Shown in pieces: positions 33,880 through 45,755 of a stretch of 64,000 bases of DNA. Numbering within the stretch: position 1 is the stretch's first letter; each line of letters starts with the position of its first letter. A program made the position numbers and the translations under genes. This DNA is from Gavia stellata (taxonomy: Eukaryota; Chordata; Aves; Gaviiformes; Gaviidae). The stretch covers positions 434,001 to 498,000 of the forward strand of contig NW_026776913.1 in the NCBI RefSeq assembly GCF_030936135.1, read 5' to 3'. The notes under the pieces were generated by a model, which had not been told where the DNA came from, made no database searches, and worked only from the letters and a program-made list of their open reading frames with translations.

Positions 33880-35170
33880 TCCGAGCTGCAGTGGTGGGGG
33901 GCGTGGGGAGAATAACCCCATACATCAGGACAGGCTGGGACGTGAGCAGCTGAGGAGAAGGGCCTGGGCACTACGAGGGATGCCCTACAACCAGTAGCGT
34001 ACGGTCCCTATGAACAAGGGCAGCTGCACGTGGGGCTGTGTTAGGAGGAGTGTGGGCCACCCAGACAACTTGAGTGATCATCCCCCTTGACTCAGCACTG
34101 GTGTGGCTCCACACACATGGGTGTGTCCCAGTGGGTGGCTCCCCAATTTGGAGAAGTCAGGAGGAACTAGAGAGTGTCGAGTGCAGGTCTGCCAAGATGG
34201 GGTACGGGACCGGGTGCACATGACCTGTATGGGGCGGCTGAGGGACCTGGGCAGCTTTGGCCCAGTGGCAGAGAGACTCAGAGCAGTATAGGATTAGCCT
34301 GAGACTGCTGGAAAGGTGGTTTCAGAGATGATGGAGCTTTTCTTCATGGTGGGAAACGGCATGAGGAAGAACTTATAGAACAAAGTGCAGCTGGAGAGGT
34401 CCAGACTGGACACGAGGAAACAGAAATGTCACTCGAAGGGCAGTGCTGTGGTGTAAGAAGTCACCCAGAGGGAGACTGGATCAACCCAAGGCTTTGTGTT
34501 GCAAGGGACAACGAGGAAGGATGGAGAGATATCAGTAAAGGAAGATGCTCAGGTGAGAGCCAGGTGGGGTAGCAGGGTGGATGTCTACAGCCTGCAGAGA
34601 GAGGTGCAGGTGTGGGAGACCGTAGGACAGCCAACGGTGGAGATGAGAGAGGGATGGAGAAAGTCAGAAAAGCCCCCAAGAGAGATCAGCTCTTTCCCTC
34701 CTCGGCTGTGGCTGTTGTCTCTGCCACTGACACCCATGAGGAAGCACCTTGTCCTTACAGCACTCGGGGCTCATTGCCTCCCCTTCCCCACCTGGGAGCC
34801 TGGGAGGTATCCTACCGTAGTCCTGCCCTGGGCATTGCCCATCCCCACATCACACCGCCCCAGGAAGAGCCCTGAGCAATGTGCGAGGGACTGGATCTCC
34901 CTTCCCAGGGGCTGGGGGTCAGAGCTTGGCCCTTTGCCTGTAGGTAACACATCCAGGGTTACTCAGAATCTCTTCCTTCACATTGCCTTTGCCTACCTGT
35001 CATCACTGCCTGGAGTTTTCTGCTCTAAGCAGCCCCTGGGAAGGCTTTGTCAGCAATGTCCCTCCGTGGGACCCATTAACACTGCAGGAAACAGTGGAGA
35101 TTGCATCAGACACTGACTTCTTGAGAGGTTTCTTCAACTCCCTCTCCCTGTCTGAGGTTTATGGACTGGG
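33880..35170 (+). repeat. Block E, copy 4, upstream of the OR pseudogene
   Basis: Full-length E. It lies directly upstream of the pseudogene's ATG, so E may have begun as the 5' flank of this OR type. It holds the CCAGGAAGAGCCCTGAGCAATG and GGGAAGGCTTTGTCAGCAATG landmarks. Its right edge is fused to block B copy 3 near 35170-35230. Confidence 0.65.
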
Positions 35171-36790
35171 CACCAAACCCACCCGAGGGGTCATTAAAAC
35201 ACCTTGAGATGGTCCTCTGCTGCGAGGCTGTGCCAGGCTCCTGGGACAGAGGGAGCTCATGGCAAGCGGGCAGCACTGCGGAGAGACAGCTCTGCCCAGG
35301 AGCAGCTCCTCTGCAGAGCGCAGCAGGGCTGAGGGCACTGCCTGCAGGCACCGAGGGGAGAGGATCAAGGCAGAGAGAGGCTAAAGGCAGTCTGGGGTGG
35401 GAGGACAGAGGCGAGCTCACTGGAGGAGAAATCTTCACAGCCCTTGACACGGTAAGTCTCTGGGTGTGGGGCAATTTAGGTACAGTTCACGGACAGATCT
35501 CCTAATGATGGTACATCCCACAAACTGTGAGACCTTTCAGGAAGAACTGCCACAGGTTCTCCAGTGTAGAGGAGGAGGAGGTGCCCCAGAGCAGGGCTTC
35601 CCTGCTGCACCATCAGAGGGACAGGGCATGAGGGCTGCCTTCTGCCAGGGACGGCTGCAGGGTGTGAAGGTGGGTGTGCAGCCAGGGGTGCCCAGGGCTG
35701 TCCTTCCGAGCAGGGTCCCTGCACCCCCGGGGCTGGGTGCTGGGGCAGGGACTCTGCCGCCTGCCAGGGTCAGCACTCAGCCTGCCCGGGGAGCTCCCCA
35801 CGGCGCTGTGGGGAGAAGCTGGGGGTGGAAGGAGAGACCAGTGCAATGGCAGGGTCCTTCTGCTGTTGAGAGGGTGCTGTGTGGGTCAGGGCTGCTCACA
35901 GCTCCACATCACTGCAGGATCTTCCCAGGAGACTTTTCAGGAAGCACAGCAAGGCAGGGGCTGCCTGAAAGGGAAGGATCCTGGTCTTTCACTCTTCTCC
36001 TCTGGGTTGTCTGGGTGGGCGATGGCACATAGAAATTAATCTCTCATTTCCGGAGGAGGCACTGAAATTCCAAGTCTGTTCCTCTTAGAGGTGAATAAAG
36101 CGGGGAGTATTGGAAATCACCATGCCGTGGTCACAGACAGCATCAGTGTCACTTTTCCAGCCTCGCCAGGGCTGGTCTGATGTTCCCCTCAGAGCCTGCA
36201 CACCCAGAGATGCCCCTGGGCAGTGTCCTGCTGCAGGGAGGGCTCTGCAGGGCAGAGCTGAGCAGGCAGCGGGTGGGATGGGCTCTGTGAGCACTGCCAG
36301 GGAGGAGACACAGGGGACAGAGAACCAGCTCCTGGCAGGGACAGCTGCAGGCAGCAGAGACAGGGACGGGGTTGGGAGGACACTGCAAACAAGCACAGGG
36401 GGAGGGTGCGCTCAGGCAGCTCTCTTTCTGTGTTTCCCTGCAGATGTCTGCTGGGCACTGTCTGCGGGGCAATGAGCTGACTCTCTCTGTAGAACCTCCC
36501 ATGTGAGGGACCCCCGAGTCTCTGCTTTGCCTGTCCTGCAGGGCTTGCAAGCTGCCCCCCAGAAAGGCGCAGCTCTGCTGTGGGATCCTCGGGAGTGCGG
36601 AGCCTTTCCTTGGGGGTCGGCACTCTCCTCGCAGAGTCAGTTGCTTCTCTCTGGGAGGGGTCGTGTCCTGCCCTCTCCATCACACCTCCACCTCTGGGCT
36701 GGGCTGGAGAAGAGTTTGCAGAGCTGTTCTTTGAAAGAGAGCTCCTCTGGTCTCATCAGAGTCCAGGATTAGGGTTTTTTTTAAAAGACT
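35171..36790 (+). promoter_or_regulatory. Block B, copy 3: upstream region of the third OR14 gene, truncated
   Basis: Matches block B copy 1 in inverted orientation from about 35240 on. The donor ACG|GTAAGT is at 35449-35457. The part of B that holds the CCCNNGGG pair and TAATTA in the full copies is missing; block E takes its place. A CTGTCTCTCCGC-like box and CTGCAGGCACC remain. An acceptor-like TTTCCCTGCAG at 36433-36443 could give an extra internal exon. Confidence 0.5.
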
Positions 36791-37246
36791 AATTTGTGTG
36801 TGAAGTCATCTCCAAGGCAGCACAAGCGAAAGCACAGGGCAGATGGGAAAGGGACTGATGGACACTGCAGCTCTGTGAGAAAACACAGACAAAATTATTA
36901 AAAAGACATGCCAAGCCTCTCTGCCACAGCCCACGTTCCTCTGAGACATGAGTGCAGATATTGAATTTTTCCATGAAAGGTGGATTACATTTTACATCCC
37001 CTGTGAACATTGGAGGTGTCACGAACCAGCTCCCATGTACCCACTGCAGGAGAGCAAAGCTGACTCCTCAGCAGCAGAAGGGCAGAGCTCCTGCTCCTCA
37101 CAACACACTCAGCCAGTAGAAACTGGAGAAAGGAAATACATTCCAGGGGGGGGTGGGGGTGGGGGGTGGTGTTTTTGTGAAAATTGGAGTGGCTTTTCTC
37201 AGAGAAATATGTCCTAATTCTTCCTGTCTTTTCCTTTTGTGGACAG
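35452..37246 (+). other. Predicted 5' UTR intron of the third OR14 gene
   Basis: The donor GT is at 35452-35453 after ACG. The acceptor is TTTTCCTTTTGTGGACAG with AG at 37245-37246, 23 bases before the ATG at 37270. Predicted length 1795 bases, close to the 1778 of the gene at 8371, its nearest structural relative. Confidence 0.5.
37145..37170 (+). other. G-run tract upstream of the third OR14 gene
   Basis: Four or more runs of three or more G in about 26 bases, 75-100 bases before the predicted acceptor. The tract fits the G-quadruplex pattern. It is absent from the other three OR14 genes at the same place. Confidence 0.7.
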
Positions 37247-37269
37247 AGCCCCATACTAAGAAATAGCCA

Positions 37270-38187
37270 ATGTCCAACAGCAGCTCCATCACCCAGTTCC
37301 TCCTCCTGGCATTCACAGACATGCGTCAGCTGCAGCTCTTGCACTTCTGCCTCTTCCTGGGCATCTACCTGGCTGCCCTCCTGGGAAATGGCCTCATCAT
37401 CACCGCCATAGCCTGCGACCACCACCTCCACAGCCCCATGTACTTCTTCCTCCTCAACCTCTCCCTCCTTGACCTGGGCTCCATCTCCACCACTGTCCCC
37501 AAAGCCATGGCCAATTCCCTCTGGGACACCAGCGCCATTTCCTATGCAGGATGTGCTGCCCAAGTCTTTCTGTTCGTCTTTTTCATTTCAGCAGAGTTTT
37601 ACCTTCTCACCATCATGTCCTACGACCGCTACATTGCCATCTGCAAACCCCTGCACTACGGGTCCCTCCTGGGCAGCAGAGCTTGTGTCCACATGGCAGC
37701 AGCTGCCTGGGGCAGTGGGTTGCTCACTTCTCTGCTGCATACGGCCAATACATTTTCACTACCACTCTGCCAAGGCAATGCTGTGGACCAGTTCTTCTGT
37801 GAAATCCCACAGATTGTAAATCTTTCCTGCTCAGATGCTTACCTCAGGGAATTTGGTCTTCTTGTTTTTACTTTATTTTTTTCTTTTCTTTGTTTTCTTT
37901 TCATTGTGCTGTCCTACGTGCAGATCTTGAGGGCTGTGCTGAGGATCCCCTCTGAGCAGGGACCGCATAAAGCCTTTTCCACGTGCCTCCCTCACCTGGC
38001 TGTGGTCTCCCTCTTAATTTGCACGGGCACGTTTGCCTACCTGAAGCCCCCCTCCATCTCCTCCCCATCCCTGAACCTGCTGGTGTCGTTTCTGTACTCG
38101 GTGGTGCCTCCAGCAGTGAACCCCCTCATCTACAGCATGAGGAACCAGGAGCTCAAGGATGCAGTGTGGAAACTGATGACTGGATGA
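37270..38187 (+). CDS. OR14-like olfactory receptor (third copy)
   Basis: Intact 305-residue odorant receptor. Seen: NSS at 3, GNGLI at 40, LHSPMYFFL at 53, conserved Cys95 and Cys177, SYDRYIAIC at 117-125, KAFSTCLPHL at 234, NPLIYSMRN at 284, and a very short tail ending LMTG. TM5 is unusually rich in Phe and Leu (FTLFFSFLCFLF). The 5' leader matches the gene at 8371 (subtype I), while the TM3 entry ISAEFYLLTIM matches the gene at 21797 (subtype II), so exchange between copies is likely. It is the only intact OR on the plus strand. No AATAAA was seen within 300 bases of the stop; CATAAA lies at 38336. Confidence 0.94.
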   Translation: MSNSSSITQFLLLAFTDMRQLQLLHFCLFLGIYLAALLGNGLIITAIACDHHLHSPMYFFLLNLSLLDLGSISTTVPKAMANSLWDTSAISYAGCAAQVFLFVFFISAEFYLLTIMSYDRYIAICKPLHYGSLLGSRACVHMAAAAWGSGLLTSLLHTANTFSLPLCQGNAVDQFFCEIPQIVNLSCSDAYLREFGLLVFTLFFSFLCFLFIVLSYVQILRAVLRIPSEQGPHKAFSTCLPHLAVVSLLICTGTFAYLKPPSISSPSLNLLVSFLYSVVPPAVNPLIYSMRNQELKDAVWKLMTG

Positions 38188-39069
38188 TTTTCAAAAGCGA
38201 TAAACTGATTATCATCTTCTGCAAATCACTCCTAATGTGACTCGTTACAGGCCAAGCCCATCTTCTGTAGTTTTTGGTGGCTTTGGTTGTGGGTTTGGGG
38301 TTTATTTGCTTTGTCTTACTTTGCACAATGTTGTCCATAAAGAATTGTCATTATTTGTGCCATTTGTAATTATATGTCTATCCAACGTTTGTGTTACCCA
38401 GGGTCTGTGTAAATAAGGAGCCATGCTGTCTGTGTGTTTAAACAAAACTGAGAACCCCTCAGTGACTTCTTTGAGATCCTTCCTTTGAGGCATTCTCTGG
38501 AGCTAATGGGTGAGTACGGGTGTGCAGAGGCGGAGAGGAAAAGAATCCCAGCACGGCAGCACTGCCAGGGAGCACCAGTGCCTGGTGTCTCCAGACCTGC
38601 TCACTTCCCACTTCTACTCTCTTCTTCTCAGCCCTTGCATTGGTGTAAGGCCTGAGTGCTCTGGCAGCTTGGGCACAGTCCTGCCATGTGGTAGTCCTGT
38701 GACAACAGGGAGGGACAGGGAACGGGCACTACTGTGACAGAACTGGCCTCCACAACAACGTTTCCATAAAGAAAAGTGATCTTCTCAGGGCACAGCCTGA
38801 AGGCTTAGGACTTGTTCCAAGGCTGCTCTCAAGAACATGCCCAAGAAAGCGGCCCCACTGATGAAAACTCCAGCGAACAGCTCAAGTGTGTGAATGGGCA
38901 GGGTGGGGGCACACAGCAGGGTCATCGCACAGCCGGGCTCCTGCGAGAGACATGAAGGACCAGCAGAGCAGGGTCTGGCCTGTGCCCGTGTTCACTGGAC
39001 ACCCCGGGCACCTGCCCCAGGGCAATCGTCACACACCAGCCAATAACCACCACCTTTTCCAGCACTAGC
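38188..39069. other. Intergenic after the third OR14 gene
   Basis: The downstream sequence differs from that of the other OR14 genes. No gene is seen. Single copy in the window. Confidence 0.45.
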
Positions 39070-39074
39070 CTCTC

Positions 39075-39475
39075 ACCCCAGCTGTTTAATAACAGTTTAA
39101 TAAGTGAAATGAGGCAAAATGAAATAATAATGATAATAATAATAAAAATTGTAATGAAAAGGAAAATAACAACAACAACAAACAAGAAAGGCAAGTGGTA
39201 CAAATGAAAACAATTGCTCACCACCCTCTGACCAATGCCCAGCCCAAGCAGCGGTCCCCCAGCCAGCTTTTCCCCTAGTTTCTATACTGAGCATGACATC
39301 ACATGGTATGGAAAATCCCTTTGGTCAGTTGGGGTCAGCTGTCCTAGATGTGTCCCCTCCCAACTTCTTGTGCACCCCCAGCCTACTCGCTGGCGGGGTG
39401 GGGTGAGAAGCAGAAAAGCCCCATACTAGCTACTATGAAGAAAATTAACTCTATCCCAGCCAAAACCAGCACATT
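39075..39475 (-). repeat. 3' LTR of the ERV-L-like fossil
   Basis: Shares CATGGTATGGAA..TCCCTTTGGTCAGT, GTGTCCCCTCCCAACTTC, GGGGTGGGGTGAG and CTATCCCAGCCAAAACCAGC with the LTR at 42590-43160. It contains an AATAAT and ACAACA simple repeat at 39120-39185. Confidence 0.75.
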
Positions 39476-39873
39476 CTTCACCCCTTATTCCATACCATTT
39501 ATGTCATACTCAGGTAGCACACCATCCAATACGTTCTCCTTACCTACCATCACCCTTCCCATCCTTTCCTATAGTACACAGATATCATTCCCTTAGTCTA
39601 TGGACCACCCCTGTGAAATGCCTGTAAAGTGCCCACAGATATCCACAAATGTCCACAAAATGTCCATTGAGTTCATTTAGTCCGTGACTTTGGGCTCCAT
39701 CTGTTAATGGTGGTCACTCAGGAGAGAAGAGGTGTTGTATCGCGTGGAGTTATTGGGCACCACAGCCAGCTCAGGTCAGGTCACTGCTGCACTTGCACTG
39801 CTTCTTGTAAGGCTTGTCCTTCATTGGTTCAGGTGGTTCCTGCTGTAGTAATTTCTGTAACATGTAACTCAAA

Positions 39874-42590
39874 TCATGGATCAGTTTCACCCAGAATTAA
39901 ATCATCTTGAGGTACGCACTGGAGTCCACCATCCTTCTGCATTACCCACCAAGTGCACCCAGGTCCTTGAGCAAAAATAACCCGGCGAATAGGTTTACCT
40001 TTTCCTGAGGAAGGAATAACCCAGACTGTTTTTCCCAGCAAGTTCCTTGTATGTACTACGGGAATCTTATCTCCTTCCACAGTGCGCAGGGGTTTTGATT
40101 GGGCAGGGCCAGGTCGACTGGCAGAGCCTCTAGTGTTAACTAGCCAAGTGGCTTCTGCTGAATGTGTATCCCAATGCTTAAATGTCCCAGCACCCATTGC
40201 TTTCAGTGTTGTTTTTAACAGTGCGTTGTATCGTTCCATTTTCCCGGAGGCTGGTGCATGGTAGGGGATGTGATACACCCAGTCAATGCCATGCTCCTTG
40301 GTCCAGGTGTTAATGAGGTTGTTTCGGAAATGAGTCCCATTGTCGGATTCAATTCTTTTAGGGGTGACGTGTCACCATAAAACTTGCTTTTCAAGGCCCA
40401 AGATGTTCCGGGCAGTGGCATGGGTCACAGGGTATGTTTCCATCCATCCGGTAGTTGCTTCCACCATTGTAAGCACATGCTGCTTCCCGTGGCGGGTTCG
40501 TGGTAGTGTGATATAATCAACCTGCCAGGCTTCCCCGTATTGATATTTCAGCCATCGTCCTCTATACCAAAAAGGCTTTAGCTGCTTAGTGTGTTTGATT
40601 ATGGCACATGTTTCACATTCATGGATAACCTGTGCAATGGCATCAATGGTCAAGTCCACCCCTCGACCACGAGCCCATTTGTATGTTGCATCCCTTCCTA
40701 AATGTCCTGATGTGTCATGGGCCCATCAAGCTACAAATAGCTCACCCTTATGTTCCCAATCCAGATCCACCTCAGCCGCTTCAATTCTAGCAGCTTGGTC
40801 CACCCGCTCATTGTTTCGATGTTCTTCAGTGGCACGACTCTTGGGTATGTGAGCATCTACATGACGTACTTTTACAACCAGGTTCTCTACCCGAGCAGCA
40901 ATATCTTGCCATAATTCAGCAGCCCAGATGGGCTTACCTCTGCGCTGCCAGTTGCTCTGCTTCCATTGCTGTAGCCACCCCCACAGGGCATTTGCCACCA
41001 TCCATGAGTCCGTATAGAGATAAAGTACTGGCCATTTCCCTCATTCAGCAATATCTAAAGCCAGCTGAATGGCTTTCACCTCTGCAAACTGACTCGATTC
41101 ACCTTGTCCTTCAGCAGTTTCTGCAACTTGTCGCGTAGGACTCCACACAGCAGCTTTCCACCTTCGATGTTTTCCCACAATACGACAGGATCCATCTGTA
41201 AACAGGGCATATTGCTTCTCAGTCTCTGATAATTCATTATACAGAGGGGCCTCTTCAGCACGAGTCACCTCCTCTGGTGACACTCCGAAGTTTCGGCCCT
41301 CTGGCCAGTCCATGATCACTTCCAGGATTCCCGGGCGGTCGGGGTTTCCCATCCGAGCTCGTTGTGTTATCAGTGCAACCCACTTACTCCATGTAGCATC
41401 AGTTGCGTGATGCGTAGAGGGGATCTTCCCTTTGAACATCCAGCCCAGCACAGGCAATTGAGGGGCCAAAAGGAGCTGTGCTTCAGTAACAACTACTTCC
41501 GAAGCAGCTCGAATTCCTTCATATGCTGCTAATATTTCTTTTTCAGTTGGAGTGTAACGGGCTTCAGATCCCCTATATCCCTGGCTCCAAAACCCTAGGG
41601 GTCGACCTCGAGTCTCCCCAGGTGCTTTCTGCCAGAGGCTCCAGGTGGGGCCGTTATCCCCGGCTGAGGTGTAAAGTACATTTTTCACACCTTGTCCTGT
41701 CTGGACTGGCCCAAGCGCTACTGCACGAACTATCTCCTGTTTAATTTGTTCAAAGGCTTGCTGCTGTTCAGGGCCCCATTCAAAGTCGTTCTTCTTCCGG
41801 GTCACTCGATAGAGAGGGCTCACGATCAGACTATAACTTGGAATATGCATTCTCCAGAAACCCACAACACCTAAGAAAGCTTGTGTTTCCTTTTTGTTAG
41901 TTGGTGGAGACATGGCTGTTATTTTATTGATCACATCCATTGGGATATGACGACGCCCATCCTGCCATTTTATTCCTAAAAACTGAATTTCCTGTGCAGG
42001 CCCTTTGACCTTACTTTGTTTTATAGCAAAACCAGCTTTCAGGAGAATCTGGATTATTCTTCTCTGCTTCTCAAACACTTCCTCCGCTGTGTTGCCCCAC
42101 ACAATGATGTCATCAATATACTGCAGGTGTTCCGGAGCTTCGCCTTGTTCCAGTGCACTCTGTATCAGCCCATGACAAATGGTAGGACTATGTTTCCACC
42201 CCTGGGGCAGTCGATTCCAGGTGTACTGGATACCCCTCCATGTGAAAGCAAACTGTGGCCTGCACTCTGCTGCCAGAGGGATCGAGAAAAACGCATTGGC
42301 GATATCTATTGTTGCATACCATTTGGCAGCCTTTGACTCCAGTTCATATTGAAGTTCTAGCATGTCTGGTACGGCAGCACTCAGCGGTGGTGTGACTTCG
42401 TTCAGGCCTCGATAGTCCACTGTTAACCGCCACTCTCCGTTAGATTTTTGCACAGGCCATATGGGACTCTTAAAGGGTGAATGAGTCTTACTGATCACTC
42501 CTTGACTTTCCAGTTGACGGATCAACTTATGGATGGGAACCAGGGAGTCTCGATTGGTGTGATATTGTTGCCGCTCACTCACTCCCCCCT
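39874..42590 (-). pseudogene. pol remnant of the ERV-L-like fossil
   Basis: In element orientation the order is reverse transcriptase (with a YIDD active-site region), RNase H, integrase. Broken in several places. Family call rests on the layout and on the resemblance of the RT/RNase H connection to ERV-L. Confidence 0.85.
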
Positions 42591-43160
42591 GGTGGGGTGG
42601 GGGAGAGAACCAGAAGAGTAAAGGTGAGAAAACTCGTGGGCTGAGATAAAAACAATTTAATAGGTAGAGCAAAAAACACTGTGTGGAGAAGCAAAGCAAA
42701 AGAAGGAATTCATTCACCACTTCCCGTCGGCAGGCATGTGTTCAGCTATCTGCAGGGAAGCAGGGCTCCATCATGCATAGCGGTTGCTCGGGAAGACAAA
42801 TGCCATTACTCCGAATGTCCCCACCTTCCTTCTTCCTCACCCAGCTTGACATACTGAGCATGATGTCATATGGTATGGAATATCCCTTTGGTCAGTTGGG
42901 GTCAGCTGTCCCGGCTGTGTCCCCTCCCAACTTCCCGTGCACCCCCAGCCCACTCACCGGTGGGGTGGGGTGAGGAGCAGAAAAGGCCTTGGTGCTGTGT
43001 GAGCCCTGCTCAGCAGTAACTAAACCATCCCTGCTTTATCAACATTGTTTCCAGCCCAAATCCAAAACACAGCCCCATACAATCCAAAACACAGCCCCAT
43101 ACTAGCTGCTATGAGGAAAGTTAACCCTATCCCAGCCAAAACCAGCACAGCTGGTCACCA
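42590..43160 (-). repeat. 5' LTR of the ERV-L-like fossil
   Basis: Longer of the two LTR copies; shares the landmarks listed for 39075-39475. It directly abuts the pol remnant, so the leader and gag part is missing. Confidence 0.72.
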
Positions 43161-43164
43161 GAGA

Positions 43165-43805
43165 GAGGAGATCAGCATCTCCCCCTCCGCTGCCCTCCTT
43201 GAGGAAGTTGCAGACTGCGATGAGCTCACCCCTCAGCCTTCTCTTCTCCAAGCTGAAACAAATCAAGTGACCTCAGCCACTGCTCCTAATTATGCCCTCG
43301 AGACCTTTCACCACCTTGGTTGCCCTTCCCTTGACACACTTTAATACTTTGGTGTCCTTCTTCTACTGAGGTGCCCCAAACGGCACACAGCACTTGAGGT
43401 GGGGCCGTACCAGTGCAGTGCGGAGTGGGACAATCACCTCCCTCCACCAGCTAGCGATGCTGTGCTTGATGCACCCCAGGACACGGGTGGCCCTTTTGAC
43501 TGCCATGGCACACTATTGACTCCTATTCAATTTGCCCTGAACCCAAAAACCCCAGATCTCTTTCTGCAGGGCTGCTCTTCAGCCTCTCCTCCCCCAATTT
43601 GTATGTATAACTCGGATTACTGCATCCCAGGTGGAGAATCCAGCTCTTGCTCCTGTTAAATTTGATGTGGTTGGCGATTGCCCAGCTCTCCAGTCTATCC
43701 AGTTCTCTCTATAAGGCCTCTCCACCCTCAATCAAATCCAGACCTCCTCCTATTTCACCATCATCTGCAAACTTACTGAATTTATTGTATTACTGTATTC
43801 AGGAA
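43165..43805 (-). mobile_element. CR1 LINE fragment, antisense
   Basis: The plus strand has GGAGATCAGCATCTCCCCCTC, AGGAAGTTGCAGACTGCGATGAG, GAGGTGGGGCCGTACCAGTGCAG and CCAGATCTCTTTCTGCAGGG, all complemented CR1 3' sequence. It borders the LTR directly. It is related to the fragment at 15290-15645 and extends further to its 3' side. Confidence 0.7.
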
Positions 43806-45370
43806 GTCATGGTAGGTGGTTAAATCTGCTGGGAAACAGGCACAGGCATAGGACAGTGTAGGAAAGCCTGTGGTGGGGACAGCTGAGAGTCTTGGTGGGT
43901 CTGGGACCTCTCAACAACACAAGTGGGGTCCTTGTCCTCTTCGCTGTCACTTCTGCCTCTTCCAAGAAGGTCACCATTTCCTTACAGCCCCAGTGCTTTC
44001 TTGCCTCCTCATCCTTCATAGAGGCTGGGAGCTGTGCGACCGCTGTCCTGCACTTGTCATTGCGCACCCCACATCCCACTGCTCATAGGAAGAGCCCTGA
44101 GCATCCAGTGAGGGACAGGATGCCTTTTGCAAGGTGATGGGGGTCAGGACTAGGTCATCCTCCCTAGAGAAAGACATCAAGGGCCTGCTTGGCATCAGAG
44201 CCACCCCCACATTTCATTTGCCACCTCTTATCCATCACCTCTGACTTCCTCTTTCACCAGCCCCCAGGGATGGTCACCTTGTCCAGCGTTCCCTCCGTGG
44301 TCTCCAGTGATGGCTCTCGGTTGGGCTCACTAATACCTTCAGAAACCTGGAGGTTTGCTTCTCCTTTTCCTTCTCTAGAGGCCTGATCAATCTTTCAGGA
44401 TCTGCAGTTCAGGAACTTGGCTCCAGACGGCACTCGAACATTAAAAAAAGCCCTAACAAGCCAATTTTCCTGATTTTCTGTTTTTATGTGGTTCATTTGA
44501 GAGCTTTCAGGAGTGTATTCAAGGTGAAAAGAGTTCATCATTCACCAACAGGAAGAAAGAATTTATTCTTTTCCCACTTCCCTTTATTTTTCTGCATAAA
44601 CCTTAAGTGATAGCAGCAATCTGCAACTGATACTGAAAGAGAGCATATCCTAACTGACGAGGAATATATAGGGAAGTCACTACCCTTTATGGCAGAAACT
44701 ATATGTGCAGTCTTGGTACCTTCCACCAACGCCACCATTTCTATCTTCAACCACGTGCGCCTTACAGCAGTGCTGTACAAACAGAGTCTTCTCAACTAAA
44801 GTCTGCAGCTGCGTGTTTCAGCCCCTTGGCACCAATTCCCACTGTTTCACCTGGAGAACGAGCTGCACACAGGCACAGAAGGAAGTTTCTTACTTGCCAA
44901 CAAACAAAACCAAAGGTAGACATAGTTCAATACAACATAGAAGACATTCCTCACCTGTATATTAAGGTCATGTTACCTCCTCATAAGTCCACTTTCCACA
45001 GTGGATAGCCTTAGACCGATGCAAAACACATCATTGTGTGAACCACACATTCCAAGAGCACCCAAAACACTTTCTGTCCCCTCCCAAGCCCTTGCCCACC
45101 TCCCCAGGCCTTTGCAGGGGAGGGAGGTTGGAGAGGTAGCCTTGATGCTGTACCAGCACTGCTAAGCAAGAGCCAAAACAGCGGTGTGGTAGCAACAGCA
45201 CTCCGGCTACAAATAGAAAGCTGAGCACCATGAGGGCTGCTATGGGGAACGTTAACTCCACCCCAGCCAGGGCCAGGACATGGCCAAATCTCCAGGTGTG
45301 TCAAGGTCTCTCTGGACTGAAGCTCCAACAGTCCAGCTGTTAAAGCACGTGTGCCAATGGTCATCCTGAG
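43806..45370. other. Intergenic with a distant block E copy
   Basis: About 43990-44390 is a diverged E (AGGAAGAGCCCTGAGCA, CCCCCAGGGATGGTCACCTTG). About 44680-45010 matches 2990-3270. The two lie in the same order as at the left end of the window, so this is an old paralogous segment. No gene seen. Confidence 0.5.
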
Positions 45371-45389
45371 TCGTGGTGCCTCCAACGAG

Positions 45390-45755
45390 ATCAGAACACT
45401 ACAGATGACAAGAAGACTGCTAGTGTAATGGAGCTGCTAACCAAGGTAGAAAGTACCGTGGTAACCATCTCAGAACCACCAAAGGAGGGTCCAAAGTGAA
45501 GCCAAGGCAGGGCCAGTGGGGAAACAGTGAAAAGGAGTTGGATTTTACATGGGAGGGGATAAGGATGATTGAAGAGTAGGGCTTGAGAGGTGGGAAAAGA
45601 GTGAAAGGGGAATGAAAGGTGAAGCAAAGGGAATGATCAGGGCTGCTTGAGAGAAACCTGTCAAGCAGCCCTGCATCTGAGCAACACTGCCTGGAAGCGG
45701 ATAAGCAAGCTCCAGCTGCTCTGACCATACTAACATCTGACTTACTTCCATGGTG
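45390..45755 (-). repeat. Block F, copy 4
   Basis: Near-identical to 16255-16620. No gene. Confidence 0.6.

Larger units (their letters stand above)
23897..35912 (+). repeat. Left arm of large inverted repeat P2
   Basis: Matches the reverse complement of 52257-64000. Sums of paired positions stay near 87100 from about 25500 to 30300, near 88140 from about 32000 to 35200 and near 87897 from 24000 to 25300; the steps mark a 1.05 kb deletion in the right arm and an about 780 bp length difference near 25370/62000. The outer end is cut by the window. The inner end lies inside block B, where the two arms switch to different OR14 upstream subtypes. It contains two OR pseudogenes and a CR1. Confidence 0.88.
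39070..43160 (-). mobile_element. ERV-L-like endogenous retrovirus fossil
   Basis: An old provirus remnant on the minus strand: LTR, pol, LTR. The pol part shows reverse transcriptase, RNase H and integrase similarity of the class III (ERV-L-like) type. No gag or env is recognisable. It is broken, with several interruptions, and the two LTRs have drifted apart in sequence and length, so it is not recent. It sits in the P2 spacer and has no second copy in the window. Confidence 0.85.

Noticed and set aside
41041-42720. Long pol frame as a living gene
   Set aside because: Part of a broken ERV-L-like fossil.
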